NCBI RefSeq assembly: GCF_041821045.1
Contig: NZ_JBGUAW010000001.1
Span: 372,001 to 436,000 of the forward strand
DNA from: Thiohalorhabdus sp. Cl-TMA
GTDB taxonomy: Bacteria > Pseudomonadota > Gammaproteobacteria > Thiohalorhabdales > Thiohalorhabdaceae
DNA: 64,000 nucleotides
Direction of reading: 5' to 3'
Shown piece after piece: positions 26,048 to 34,266 of this stretch (positions within the stretch are counted from its first letter, which is position 1; the number at the start of each line of letters is the position of its first letter). The notes beneath the pieces are model-generated. The model was not told the DNA's origin. It ran no database searches and saw nothing but the letters and a program-made list of their open reading frames with translations. The translations under genes and the position numbers were made by a program.

Positions 26048-26590
26048 TTATAGCTGGTCCCGGGCCAGGAGATAGCCGCCCATGGTCTTGGCGTCCACAT
26101 GGCCGGCGGCGACGGCGTCCCGCAGCTCGTCCTCGGTGAGCAGCACGGTTTCCAGGTCCTCATCCTCGTCCTGGGCCGGCGGTTCCGCCAGCGCCTCGAG
26201 CTCCCGTGCGAGGAAGGCGTGGATGTGCTCGTCGGAATAGCCCGGCGCGAGCGGGAAGCGCCCCAGGTCCCGCCATTGCCGGGCCCGGTATCCGGTTTCC
26301 TCCTGGAGCTCGCGCTCGATGGTGCCCGCCGGGTCCTCGCCATCCTCCACCGTGCCGGCGGGGAACTCCAGCAGCCAGTCGCCCACGGGGAACCGGTACT
26401 GCCGCACCAGAACGAAGCGTCCGTCCCCGGTAACGGGAACGGCCATGGCGCCGCCCGGGTGGCGGATGGTCTCGAACTCCCCTTCCACGCCGTTGGGCAG
26501 GCGCAGGGCGGCCACCTCGAAGCCGAATTTGCGGCCCTGATACCGGAGGCGCATGGAAAGCTGTCGTGGTTCCTGTTTATCGCGGCTCAT
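26048..26590 (-). CDS. Nudix hydrolase, ADP-ribose pyrophosphatase type
   Basis: A 180-residue Nudix protein. The Nudix box runs from AGTVEDGEDPAGTIE into RELQEETGY and satisfies GX5EX7REUXEEXGU. The preceding FVLVRQYRFPVGDWLLEFPAG is typical of the NudF/ADP-ribose pyrophosphatase group, which cleaves ADP-ribose and related nucleoside diphosphate sugars. The ATG overlaps the stop of the upstream phosphatidyltransferase gene (ATGA), so it belongs to a sixA-CDP-alcohol transferase-nudix operon. A palindrome ATACCT-TAGG-AGGTAT (25975-25990) lies downstream. Confidence 0.9.
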   Translation of the reverse strand: MSRDKQEPRQLSMRLRYQGRKFGFEVAALRLPNGVEGEFETIRHPGGAMAVPVTGDGRFVLVRQYRFPVGDWLLEFPAGTVEDGEDPAGTIERELQEETGYRARQWRDLGRFPLAPGYSDEHIHAFLARELEALAEPPAQDEDEDLETVLLTEDELRDAVAAGHVDAKTMGGYLLARDQL

Positions 26591-27222
26591 GCATCCCTCG
26601 AGCTCGGGAGATCGGGTGGCCCGCCGCCGGTCTGGCGGCGGACATGGAGGATCCGCTGGCCGACCGTCCACAGGGAGAGGACAGCCAGGAGGAAGACGGC
26701 CTCCGCCAGCACATTGAAGAGCAGGCCGATGCCCAGGAGACCGACCCGCTCGGGCCTGCTCAGCCAGCCCACGGTGCAGGCTAGGCCGAGCCCCTCGGCG
26801 CGTGCCCGCGTGTAGCTGGTCAGCAGGGCGCCCAGCAGGCCGAGCGCCACCACGGCCACTGCCAGGGCCTGGCCCTCCAGGGCGAACCGGTAGGCGGCGG
26901 CGGCCAGCAGGGCGCCCTCCCCGAGGCGGTCCAGCGTGGAATCGAGGAAGGCGCCGAAAGGGGTGGTGCGGCCCGAGGCGCGGGCCAGGGTGCCGTCCAG
27001 CAGATCGAAGGCGCTGCCCACCAGGAACAGCGCCCCCGCGGTCGCTAAGTGGCCCGCTGCCAGTGCCCCCGCGGCGGCGAGGGTTAACAGCAGGCAGGCA
27101 GCGGTGACCTGGTTGGGCGTGACCGGGGATCGCGCCAGGGCGCGCACCAGCGGACCCAGCAGCCTTTCCAGCCCGGCCTTGCCCGCCTCGCGTATCCGTT
27201 CCACGGGCGAGGGGCGTGGCAT
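26587..27222 (-). CDS. CDP-alcohol phosphatidyltransferase
   Basis: A 211-residue membrane enzyme with about five to six transmembrane segments. The family motif DG(x2)AR(x8)G(x3)D(x3)D is complete: DLLDGTLARASG, then GAFLDSTLD. The reaction is transfer of a CDP-linked lipid head or backbone to an alcohol. PgsA-type glycerol-phosphate, PssA-type serine or inositol-phosphate acceptors are all possible on motif alone. The inositol-1-phosphate synthase gene 1.1 kb away makes phosphatidylinositol-phosphate synthesis a serious candidate. The ATG at 27222 begins a typical basic N-terminus (MPRPSPVERIREAG). It is coupled to the Nudix gene by a 4-base overlap. Confidence 0.88.
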   Translation of the reverse strand: MPRPSPVERIREAGKAGLERLLGPLVRALARSPVTPNQVTAACLLLTLAAAGALAAGHLATAGALFLVGSAFDLLDGTLARASGRTTPFGAFLDSTLDRLGEGALLAAAAYRFALEGQALAVAVVALGLLGALLTSYTRARAEGLGLACTVGWLSRPERVGLLGIGLLFNVLAEAVFLLAVLSLWTVGQRILHVRRQTGGGPPDLPSSRDA

Positions 27223-27322
27223 GGTCGGTGGCCTCCTGGATCTGGGTCCCAGCTCCAAGGGTAGGGGATCGCCGTTTGCGAGGCAATTTCCCGGAATGGC
27301 GGTGCCTTCCCGAGGGCTTGGT

Positions 27323-27787
27323 TCAGCGCACCAGCTCGGGACGGACCATCCAGGCCACCTGCCAGCCGCCATCCGGGGCGTGCTCCAGGCAGACCACGCT
27401 TCCGGGCTGGAAGCCCACCGGCGGTTTTGCATCGCCGCCCACCACCAGGGTGCCCGCCAGTCTGCCCAGGAAGGGCAGATGTCCCACCAGCAGGAGGTCC
27501 CGCTCCTGGCCCCCTATTTCTTGGGCCATTTCCGGCGCGGGGTCGTCGGGCCCCAGCCCGGACACTGCCTCGGGCAGGAGGCCCGGAGCCACCTGCTCTC
27601 CCACCAGCTCCGCGGTATGGCGGGCACGGGTCTTGCCGCTGTGATGGATGCCCTCCACCACCACGCGCGCCTGACCCAGGAAGGAGGCGATCGCCCGCAC
27701 GTCACGGGTGCCGCGCTCCGAGAGCGGCCTGTCCGGGTCCGCCTCCTTGGAAAGGGCCTCGCCGTGCTGCATCAGGTAGATCCGCAT
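27323..27787 (-). CDS. sixA: SixA-type histidine phosphatase
   Basis: A 154-residue member of the histidine phosphatase superfamily. The RHG-like motif is MQHGEA at residues 6-11; the usual arginine before the catalytic histidine is a glutamine here, as in E. coli SixA and related short forms. A second conserved histidine is in LLVGHLPFL. SixA proteins dephosphorylate histidine on HPt domains such as ArcB. Here the gene heads an operon with a phosphatidyltransferase, so a small-molecule or lipid phosphate substrate cannot be excluded. The ATG at 27787 follows GAGGAGGGAGC. Confidence 0.82.
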   Translation of the reverse strand: MRIYLMQHGEALSKEADPDRPLSERGTRDVRAIASFLGQARVVVEGIHHSGKTRARHTAELVGEQVAPGLLPEAVSGLGPDDPAPEMAQEIGGQERDLLLVGHLPFLGRLAGTLVVGGDAKPPVGFQPGSVVCLEHAPDGGWQVAWMVRPELVR

Positions 27788-27863
27788 GCTCCCTCCTCAG
27801 ATTCGTGACGCAGGCGGCCCGACCCGGGGAGACCGGCACGGGCCGGGCCGAAGGCGTTGCACG

Positions 27864-28122
27864 CTAATGCGTACCGGCCTCGTGGGGCCAGAGCGCCCGC
27901 ACCTCCTCGGGCAGCATGGCGCGAACCTCTTCCACCTCATAGATGCCGCGCACCAGCATGGGCAGCTGCGCGGCGAGGTCGAAGGCCTCGTTCACCTCCA
28001 GGCGGTCCCGTACCGGGTACAGCACGCCGCGCAGGGCGTGATAGGCCACCTGGCGGTCCTCCAGGCCCAATCTCCGTCTCCTGGACGATGCGGTCCAGGG
28101 AGGAAACCGTGAATCCGGTCAT
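27864..28122 (-). pseudogene. Decayed DUF2267 gene with internal deletions and frameshift
   Basis: A good ribosome site (GAGGAGG) and ATG at 28122 open the frame MTGFTVSSLDRIVQETE, then the frame is lost near 28070. One frame over, the sequence continues as GLEDRQVAYHALRGVLYPVRDRL and AAQLPMLVRGIY, the core of DUF2267, and ends with VRAMLPEEVRALWP, which resembles the family C-terminus. Both the linker after QETE and the middle part after RGIY seem to be missing, so the gene has probably suffered two deletions. A 68-residue product from TTG at 28070 is the alternative. It lies between sixA and inositol-phosphate synthase. Confidence 0.65.
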
Positions 28123-28364
28123 GGCGCAGCCTCCTCGAACGAGTCGATGATGGTGAATGCATGCTCCTACTGCATTGGAGGATGGCGAGACGCCGACGGT
28201 TTCAAGGAGTGGGGGCGCGGAGGCGCGGGGGTGCTTGGGGGAGTGGTGAAGGGGTGTTTAAGGTGGCGGTAGGGGCCTTTGCAGTGTCTGGGGACAGAGG
28301 CATGGGGGAAGGGACAACCGTACCGGGGCGGGAGCCTCCGGCGGCCGTGAAAGGAGGAGGGTCC

Positions 28365-29480
28365 ATGGAGCACGACGGGAAACCGGTCCGGGTGGCCATC
28401 GCGGGAATCGGCAACTGCGCGAGCGCGCTCGTTCAGGGTCTGCACTATTACCGCTCCAGGGAGGGTGCGGACGTGGCCGGTCTCATGCACCCCCGCATCG
28501 GTTCCTGGGGGGTGGCGGACTGGGAGGTGGTGGCGGCCTTCGATGTGGACCGGCGCAAGGTGGGCCGCCCTCTGGAGGAGGCGGTGCTCGCGGCCCCCAA
28601 CTGCACGCGGATCTTCCAGGAAACGCTGCCGCCCTCCGGGGTAACGGTCCAAATGGGCCCGGTGCTCGACGGCGTGGCGGCGCACATGACGGATTACCCG
28701 GAGGACCAGGCTTTCCGGGTGGCCGATGCGGATCCCGTGTCGGTGGCGCGGGTGCTCCGGGATACCGGGGCCGAGGTGCTGCTGTGCTACCTGCCGGTGG
28801 GCTCGGAGCGGGCGGTGCGCCACTACGCGGAGGCCTGCCTGGAGGCCGGAGTGGCCCTGGTCAACTGCGTTCCCGTGTTCCTCGCCTCCGACCCCCAGTG
28901 GGCGGAAAACTTCCGCCGCCACGGCCTGCCCCTGGTGGGCGACGACATCAAGAGCCAGGTGGGGGCTACCATCGTGCATCGCAGCCTGGCCCGCCTGTTC
29001 AACGACCGGGGCGTGCGCCTCAGGCGCACCTATCAGCTCAACACCGGCGGCAATACGGACTTCCTCAACATGCTGGCCCTGGAGCGGCTGGCCTCCAAGC
29101 GGGCCTCCAAGACACGCTCCGTCCAGTCGCAGCTCGACACGCCCCTGGCCGACCGGGAAATCCATATAGGCCCCTCCGACCACGTGGCCTGGCAGGAGGA
29201 CAACAAGGTGGCCTTCATCCGGCTGGAGGGGGAGGGGTTCGGCGGCGCCCCGGTGGAAGCCGAGCTGCGCCTGTCCGTGCAGGACTCGCCCAATTCCGCG
29301 GGGGTGGTCATCGACGCCCTGCGCTGCGCCAGGCTCGGTCTGGACCGGGGACTCGCCGGCCCTCTGGAGGCGGTGTGCGCCTACTACATGAAATCCCCGC
29401 CGGTGCAGATGCGGGACACCGTGGCGCGGGACCGGTGCGACGCCTTCATCCGGGGGGCGCCCCCGATGGCCGGGGACTGA
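28365..29480 (+). CDS. ino1: Myo-inositol-1-phosphate synthase (bacterial type)
   Basis: A 371-residue enzyme of the short bacterial/actinobacterial INO1 type. The NAD-binding motif is VAIAGIGNCASALVQG near residues 9-24. Other landmarks are VNCVPVFLAS, GDDIKSQVGATIVHR and QLNTGGNTDFLNM, close to the active-site lysines and asparagines of the family. It converts glucose 6-phosphate to L-myo-inositol 1-phosphate. The ATG at 28365 has an ideal AAAGGAGGAGGG upstream. It is followed after three bases by a dual-specificity phosphatase gene, so the two are co-translated. In halophiles and thermophiles inositol phosphate feeds solutes or inositol lipids. Confidence 0.93.
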   Translation: MEHDGKPVRVAIAGIGNCASALVQGLHYYRSREGADVAGLMHPRIGSWGVADWEVVAAFDVDRRKVGRPLEEAVLAAPNCTRIFQETLPPSGVTVQMGPVLDGVAAHMTDYPEDQAFRVADADPVSVARVLRDTGAEVLLCYLPVGSERAVRHYAEACLEAGVALVNCVPVFLASDPQWAENFRRHGLPLVGDDIKSQVGATIVHRSLARLFNDRGVRLRRTYQLNTGGNTDFLNMLALERLASKRASKTRSVQSQLDTPLADREIHIGPSDHVAWQEDNKVAFIRLEGEGFGGAPVEAELRLSVQDSPNSAGVVIDALRCARLGLDRGLAGPLEAVCAYYMKSPPVQMRDTVARDRCDAFIRGAPPMAGD

Positions 29481-29483
29481 GCG

Positions 29484-29894
29484 ATGGACTGGATCCTCGA
29501 CGGCCTGGCCGTGGGGCGGTACGCGGAGGCCCGGGAGCCGCCGGAGGAGGTGGACGCCCTGTTGTGCGTGGCCGCGGAGAAGGAGGTGGACCCGCGCGGG
29601 CGGCCTTATCACAAGGTTCCCATGGCGGATATGCAGCCCATACCGGCAGAGCAGCTAACCGAGGCCGTGGTCTGGATCCGGGACCACATCGCCGGGCACC
29701 GCATCCTGGTGTTCTGCAACGAAGGGGTGGGCCGCTCGCCCTCGGTGGCGGTGGCCTACCTCTGCGCGGTGCGGGGGATGGGCTTCGGTGCGGCGGTGGA
29801 GCACGTGGCCGCCCGCCGGCCGTATGTCTCCACCCTTCCCGGGCTGATCACCACGCTGAGAGAGGTGCGGGAGCGCCTGGCCCGGGGCCGCTGA
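29484..29894 (+). CDS. Dual-specificity phosphatase-like protein
   Basis: A 136-residue cysteine phosphatase. The CX5R loop is FCNEGVGRSPSV (nucleophile Cys, arginine six on). The usual preceding histidine of HCX5R is replaced by phenylalanine (VFCNEG), which may lower activity. The general-acid aspartate may be in PMADMQP. DUSPs act on phosphoproteins, but bacterial and mitochondrial forms (PTPMT1) also remove phosphate from phosphatidylglycerophosphate. Being three bases downstream of inositol-phosphate synthase, an inositol phosphate or phosphatidylinositol-phosphate phosphatase is plausible. That is inference. Confidence 0.82.
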   Translation: MDWILDGLAVGRYAEAREPPEEVDALLCVAAEKEVDPRGRPYHKVPMADMQPIPAEQLTEAVVWIRDHIAGHRILVFCNEGVGRSPSVAVAYLCAVRGMGFGAAVEHVAARRPYVSTLPGLITTLREVRERLARGR

Positions 29895-29927
29895 GGAGCT
29901 GCCGGGCACCGGGGCCCCGGTGCCGGA

Positions 29928-30446
29928 TCATAACGGACGCTCGAAGACCCAGAAGGTGCAGGCGTAGGGGTTCTTTTCGTCGGCGGGACTCTGGTGGGAT
30001 TCCACGAGGGACCATTCCGTGAAGTCGGGATCGGTGAGGACGGTATCGCCTTCCGGCGCGCAGTGGACGCGTGTCAGCCGCAGTCGGTTCGCCCGGGGCC
30101 AAGCCTCCCGGAAGATCTGGGCCCCGCCCACCACGAATAGCTCTGCCTCCCCCGCCTCCTCGGCGCGGGCGATGCCCGCTTCCACGGAGCCTACCGGGAT
30201 CACTTCGGGGTGCGCGGGCAACCGCTCGGGCTCCCGGGTCACCACGATCAGCCGGCGTCCCGGCAGGGGGTTGGGGCCCTCCGCCGTGGGGCCCAGGGAG
30301 TCGTAGGTCTTGCGCCCCATGAGCAGGTGACGGCCCTTGGTCTGGCGGGCGAAGTAGCGCAGGTCCGCCGGGAGGTGCCAGGGCATGCGATTGTCCTTGC
30401 CGATCACGCCGTTCTCGGCGGCGGCGACCAGAAGGGTGATGTCCAT
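29928..30446 (-). CDS. folA: Dihydrofolate reductase
   Basis: A 172-residue DHFR. Landmarks are the N-terminal LLVAAAENGVIGKDNRMPWHLPADL with the Met20-type loop and the catalytic acidic residue (DLRYF), the NADPH loop GRKTYDSLG, and FVVGGAQIFRE. It reduces dihydrofolate to tetrahydrofolate and recycles the folate oxidised by thymidylate synthase, whose gene lies 1.4 kb away on the same strand. The ATG at 30446 follows GGAGCACGCC. A longer frame is open upstream without support. Confidence 0.94.
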   Translation of the reverse strand: MDITLLVAAAENGVIGKDNRMPWHLPADLRYFARQTKGRHLLMGRKTYDSLGPTAEGPNPLPGRRLIVVTREPERLPAHPEVIPVGSVEAGIARAEEAGEAELFVVGGAQIFREAWPRANRLRLTRVHCAPEGDTVLTDPDFTEWSLVESHQSPADEKNPYACTFWVFERPL

Positions 30447-30756
30447 GGCGTGCTCCCTGCTCCAGTGTCCGCGTGCCGGGGATTCTACGGGGAACCGCGG
30501 TACGGGGCCAGCGGCGGTTCCCGAGGGCGCCGGCCCGGTCTCCGTCCAAGGAGGCCGGGATTTTACGGAGGAAGGCGGGCCGTCCCCCATCGGGGAGATC
30601 GCCCAGGCCCGCACTTCCCGTGCGGCAGGAGTCCAATCAGTTGGGACTTCCTTCCATACATGGCCTTCCGATCCCCGGGCCCGCCCGGCATGTCCCAACG
30701 GCCCGGAGGAAACCGCTCCGCGAATCGGCATCCCCGCACGGGGCCGAGGTGGTGAC

Positions 30757-31791
30757 ATGAAACGCGTATTGAGATGGGTCCTGCTTGCCGGGGGCGCCCT
30801 GTTCCTTCTGCTCGGGGTGAGCGTCATGGCGTTGACCCTGCTGGTGGATGCCGATGCCTATCGGGGCCAGCTGGAGAACCTGGCGGAGCGGTAGCTGGGC
30901 CGCCCGGTGGCACTCGGGGGCGATCTGCGCCTGAACCGCCTCGACTTGGACCCCTATCTGCCCTCCGTACGGGGGCGGGCCGCGGTGCGGGACCTGGCGA
31001 AAACGCCGCTGACTCCGGTGAGCCATGCTCGCGAACTCACCGTGGACGGCCGGCTCCGGGTGGATTCGCTGCACCTGCGTGGGGTGCGCGCTCACCACCT
31101 CGAGACCCGGCTGCAGGTGGAGAAGGGCCATGTGCGCCTCCATCCCCTGAAGGCGCCTCTGTTCCAGGGTGCTTACCGGGGGGACCTGCGGGTCGATGCC
31201 TCCGGGACCGTGCCCCGCCTGACCGTGGATGAGCGGGCCCGCGGTCTCCAGGTGGGCCCGCTGCAACGGGATTTGCTGGGGGAGGTGATGGTCACCGGAA
31301 CGGCGCGGATGGACCTGGCCCTCCGGGCCCGGGGGCGCACGCTGGGCGATGTGCTCCGGTCCCTGAGCGGCCGCGGGGCCTACGGGCTGGAGGAGGGGGA
31401 GGTCATGGGGATGGGGCTGCGCCAACGGGTCCTGGAAGCCGTGAATCCCTTCGGCGACGGGGAAGAAGGCGGGGTCCGCACCTGGATCCATGCGCTGCAC
31501 GGCTCCCTGGAGATCCGGGAGGGACGGGCATACAGCAACGATCTGGAGGCGCTGGTGGACTTGGTGCACGTGGCGGGACACGGCTACGTGGCCCCGGGGG
31601 AGCGCAGGCGCATGGACTATCGCCTCGACATGGCCCTGCGGGGCGAGGCGGAGGGTATTCCGGATCTGGTGGACGGTCTGGTGGTCCCCGTGCGCTTCCA
31701 CGGGCCGCTGGCGCAGCCCGAGGTGGAGCTCAAGGTGGGGGAGGCCTTGAAAGGCGAATTGGATCCCGACCTGGAGGATTCCGGCAGATGA
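30757..31791 (+). pseudogene. AsmA-family protein interrupted by an in-frame amber codon
   Basis: The ATG at 30757 opens a typical AsmA N-terminus, with a single membrane segment (WVLLAGGALFLLLGVSVMAL). Reading stops at TAG (30892-30894) after LENLAER. The same frame then stays open to 31791 with LGRPVALGGDLRL, the usual AsmA continuation, and ends with VPVRFHGPLAQPEVELKVG, the usual AsmA C-terminus. Without the amber codon the protein would be 344 residues. One base change (for example CAG or GAG to TAG) explains it. AsmA-family proteins take part in envelope lipid transport. It lies between folA and thyA on the opposite strand. A sequencing error is possible. Confidence 0.75.
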
Positions 31792-31816
31792 GCGCGGGGT
31801 CCTCCGGGCGTGCCGG

Positions 31817-32611
31817 TCACACGGCTACCGGCGCTTCGATGCGGCCGTGGCAGTGGTAGCCCTCCAGGACGATGTCGTCGGAGCCGAAGGCGAACAGGTC
31901 GTCCACGTCCGGGTTCAGCCATAAGGTGGGCAAGGGAAGCGGCTCGCGGGAAAGCTGCTCGTCCACCGCCTCCAGGTGGTTGCGGTAGATGTGGGTGTCA
32001 CCCAGCGTGTGAATGAGCTCCCCGGGCCGCAGCCCGGTGACCTGCGCCACCATGTGCGTGAGCAGGGCGTAGGAGGCGATATTGAAGGGCACGCCCAGGA
32101 ACAGGTCGGCGGAGCGCTGGTAGAGCTGGCAGGACAGCCGGCCCTCCGCCACGTAGAACTGGAACAGCACGTGGCAGGGAGCGAGGGCCATCCGGTCCAG
32201 GTCGGCCACGTTCCAGGCGGAGACCAGGTGCCGTCGGCTGTCCGGATCGTTCCGCAGGTCCTCCAGGACCCGGGCGATCTGGTCGATGTGGCGGCTGTCC
32301 GGTGCCGGCCAGGAGCGCCACTGGTAGCCGTAGACGGGGCCCAGCTCGCCCTCGGCGTCGGCCCACTCGTCCCAGATGTGGACGTCCTTTTCCTGCAGCT
32401 CCGCGGCATTTGTGGATCCGCGCAGGAACCACAGAAGCTCCTCCTTCACCCCGCGAAAGAACAGCCGCTTGGTGGTTACCGCCGGGAATCCCGCCTGGAG
32501 ATCGAAGCGCATCTGCGCCCCGAAAGTCGAGTAGGTACCCACTCCGGTGCGGTCTTCCTTGGCCACGCCGTACTCGCGAACATGGCGCATGAGGTCAAGG
32601 TATGTCTGCAT
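31817..32611 (-). CDS. thyA: Thymidylate synthase
   Basis: A 264-residue enzyme, the same length as E. coli ThyA. Landmarks are [12 protein letters not shown] with the phosphate-binding arginine, the catalytic cysteine in [32 protein letters not shown] and [12 protein letters not shown]. It methylates dUMP with methylene-tetrahydrofolate. GAGAGGAGACCGC precedes the ATG at 32611. It lies on the same strand as folA and nrdJ in a stretch rich in deoxynucleotide genes, with the broken AsmA gene in between on the other strand. Confidence 0.97.
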   Translation of the reverse strand: MQTYLDLMRHVREYGVAKEDRTGVGTYSTFGAQMRFDLQAGFPAVTTKRLFFRGVKEELLWFLRGSTNAAELQEKDVHIWDEWADAEGELGPVYGYQWRSWPAPDSRHIDQIARVLEDLRNDPDSRRHLVSAWNVADLDRMALAPCHVLFQFYVAEGRLSCQLYQRSADLFLGVPFNIASYALLTHMVAQVTGLRPGELIHTLGDTHIYRNHLEAVDEQLSREPLPLPTLWLNPDVDDLFAFGSDDIVLEGYHCHGRIEAPVAV

Positions 32612-32752
32612 GCGGTCTCCTCTCCTGGGCCTCCCAGGATCGCATACTTGGCCTTTCCCTGCCTGTCATGAATCCGCAAATCCCCCTGTCGACACTGTCG
32701 CCGTTTCCAAGCCACGGATCGGCGCGTCTGGCCGCCGGACTCGGGAAAGGCC

Positions 32753-33049
32753 ATGAATTTCTGGAAGGTAGTCGCCCTGTGGCTGGTGGGGTGGACGGGG
32801 GCGGTCGCCCTGGTGGTGGGGGCCGCGGCCGGCCACCTGGAAGGCGCCGGCCAGGAAAGCGGCGGAGCGCGGCCCTCCGCCGCGGGACCGGGGAACGGGG
32901 AGTGCCCGCCGCCTGGCATGCGCTACGACGACCGCTCCTGCTTCCTCGGCGGACGGATACTCAGGGGGTCGACCGGAGCGTGGAGGGGGACAACAACGGA
33001 CGGAATCCGGAAGCGGAGCCCCGTTCCCCACCGAGCTGGGGTCACGTGA
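32753..33049 (+). CDS. Hypothetical small protein with N-terminal membrane segment
   Basis: A 98-codon frame starting MNFWKVVALWLVGWTGAVAL, a convincing membrane or signal segment with GGGAAAGGCC before the ATG. The remainder is Gly/Arg-rich with ECPPPGMRYDDRSC in the middle, and the last 35 residues look like non-coding translation. It may be the intact N-terminus of a gene that has lost its frame downstream. I recognise no family. Confidence 0.4.
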   Translation: MNFWKVVALWLVGWTGAVALVVGAAAGHLEGAGQESGGARPSAAGPGNGECPPPGMRYDDRSCFLGGRILRGSTGAWRGTTTDGIRKRSPVPHRAGVT

Positions 33050-33375
33050 CCAGAATCGGATCGGGGGGCGGCCCCTTCCGGGTGGGATGCCTGGACGTGG
33101 ACGCCATGGAGACAGCGGCGAACCGGGTCCACCTTCGACTTCGGCGCTCCCTGGTGGGCCGCGGAACGGAACGCCCGGGTTCGTGGCCGAGTCCGGCGAG
33201 GACTGGTTCGTGCTTGACGTCCTGGGCTGGGCGCAAGGGGGTAATCATCTTGCGGATCCGCACCTGAAGGGGTCCGCCCCGCTCCAGGCGGATGGCGAAT
33301 TCCTCGGCGCCCTGGGGAGACGGTTCTGGACCCGGGGATGGACGATGCCGGGCAGTCTGCAGTAACGGAGGGCGG
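33050..33375. other. 326-base region, possible remnant
   Basis: No complete gene is visible. A plus-strand frame ending at 33365 contains a gene-like run (GFVAESGEDWFVLDVLGW) without a good start, consistent with decay of the gene beginning at 32753. A minus-strand signal was not found. Confidence 0.3.
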
Positions 33376-34227
33376 TCACGGAGCGGTTTCCGGGGCCGCA
33401 AGCAAATGTGCGGCGAGGAAGGCCTCCCATCCCTCCATGTAAGTGCGCTCGCTCTCCAGGAAGGCGGTGTTGTGCCCGCCCTCGATTTCCAGGAAACGCT
33501 TGGGGGACCGGGCCCGCTCGAATACCGTCCGTCCGTGCTCGATGGGAATCACCTCGTCGTCGGGGCTATGAATGACCAGTACCGGACAGGCCGCCTGCGC
33601 CACGGCTTCGGCGGTGGGGTAGCGGAAGCGGGCCAGCCAGCGAACCGGGAGAAACGGGTAGATTCGGGCGGCGAGGTCGGGTACCGAGGTAAAGGCGGAT
33701 TCGAGTACCAGGGCCCCCGGCTGGTGCCGGCTGGCCAGCTCCGCGGCCACCGCCGCGCCCAGCGAGCGCCCGAAGAGCACGATGCGCTCCGGGGAAATGT
33801 CCCGCTCCGCCACCAAGTGGTGCCACACCGCTTCGGCGTCCCGGTAGGTGCCCGCCTCGGAGGGCCGGCCGCCGCTCCGGCCGTAGCCCCGGTAATCCAC
33901 GATCAGGGTGGCCAGTCCCAGCTCGTTGAGGATCCGGAGGGTGTCCACGCGGTGGCCGATGTTTCCCGCATTGCCGTGGAAGAAGGCCACCACGCCGCGC
34001 TCCGCTCCGGGGGCGGGAACGAACCAGCCGTCCAGGACCACGCCGTCCCCGGTGGTAAGGGATACGGGCTCGAAATCCAGCCGTATGGCCGCCGGGGTTC
34101 GCTCCACCTCCCGGCTCGGCGTGTCGGGGAAATACAGGAGGCGGGACTGGCCGAAATAGACCACGAGCAGCACGGCCCCGTAGGCCAGCAGAAGTACACC
34201 CGCCAGGATCAGCAGCGAATCGCTCAC
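33376..34227 (-). CDS. Membrane-anchored alpha/beta hydrolase (Bem46/YfhR type)
   Basis: A 283-residue hydrolase with an N-terminal membrane anchor (residues about 5-27). Landmarks are FFHGNAGNIGHR (oxyanion region), DYRGYGRSGG, the nucleophile in LFGRSLGAA (GXSXG), aspartate in HSPDDEVIP and the catalytic histidine in EGGHN. The composition matches Bem46/ABHD13-like proteins, whose substrates are mostly unknown; thioester or ester hydrolysis is assumed. It follows nrdJ on the same strand after 39 bases. Confidence 0.88.
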   Translation of the reverse strand: MSDSLLILAGVLLLAYGAVLLVVYFGQSRLLYFPDTPSREVERTPAAIRLDFEPVSLTTGDGVVLDGWFVPAPGAERGVVAFFHGNAGNIGHRVDTLRILNELGLATLIVDYRGYGRSGGRPSEAGTYRDAEAVWHHLVAERDISPERIVLFGRSLGAAVAAELASRHQPGALVLESAFTSVPDLAARIYPFLPVRWLARFRYPTAEAVAQAACPVLVIHSPDDEVIPIEHGRTVFERARSPKRFLEIEGGHNTAFLESERTYMEGWEAFLAAHLLAAPETAP

Positions 34228-34266
34228 CGGGCTCCGGCCTCCCGAGCAGAAAAGAGAAACGTGACG

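Noticed and set aside
30892-30894. Amber codon read as pyrrolysine, prompted by methylamine metabolism in the window
   Set aside because: The gene is AsmA-like and not a methylamine methyltransferase, the pathway here is pyrrolysine-independent, and no pyl genes are in the window.
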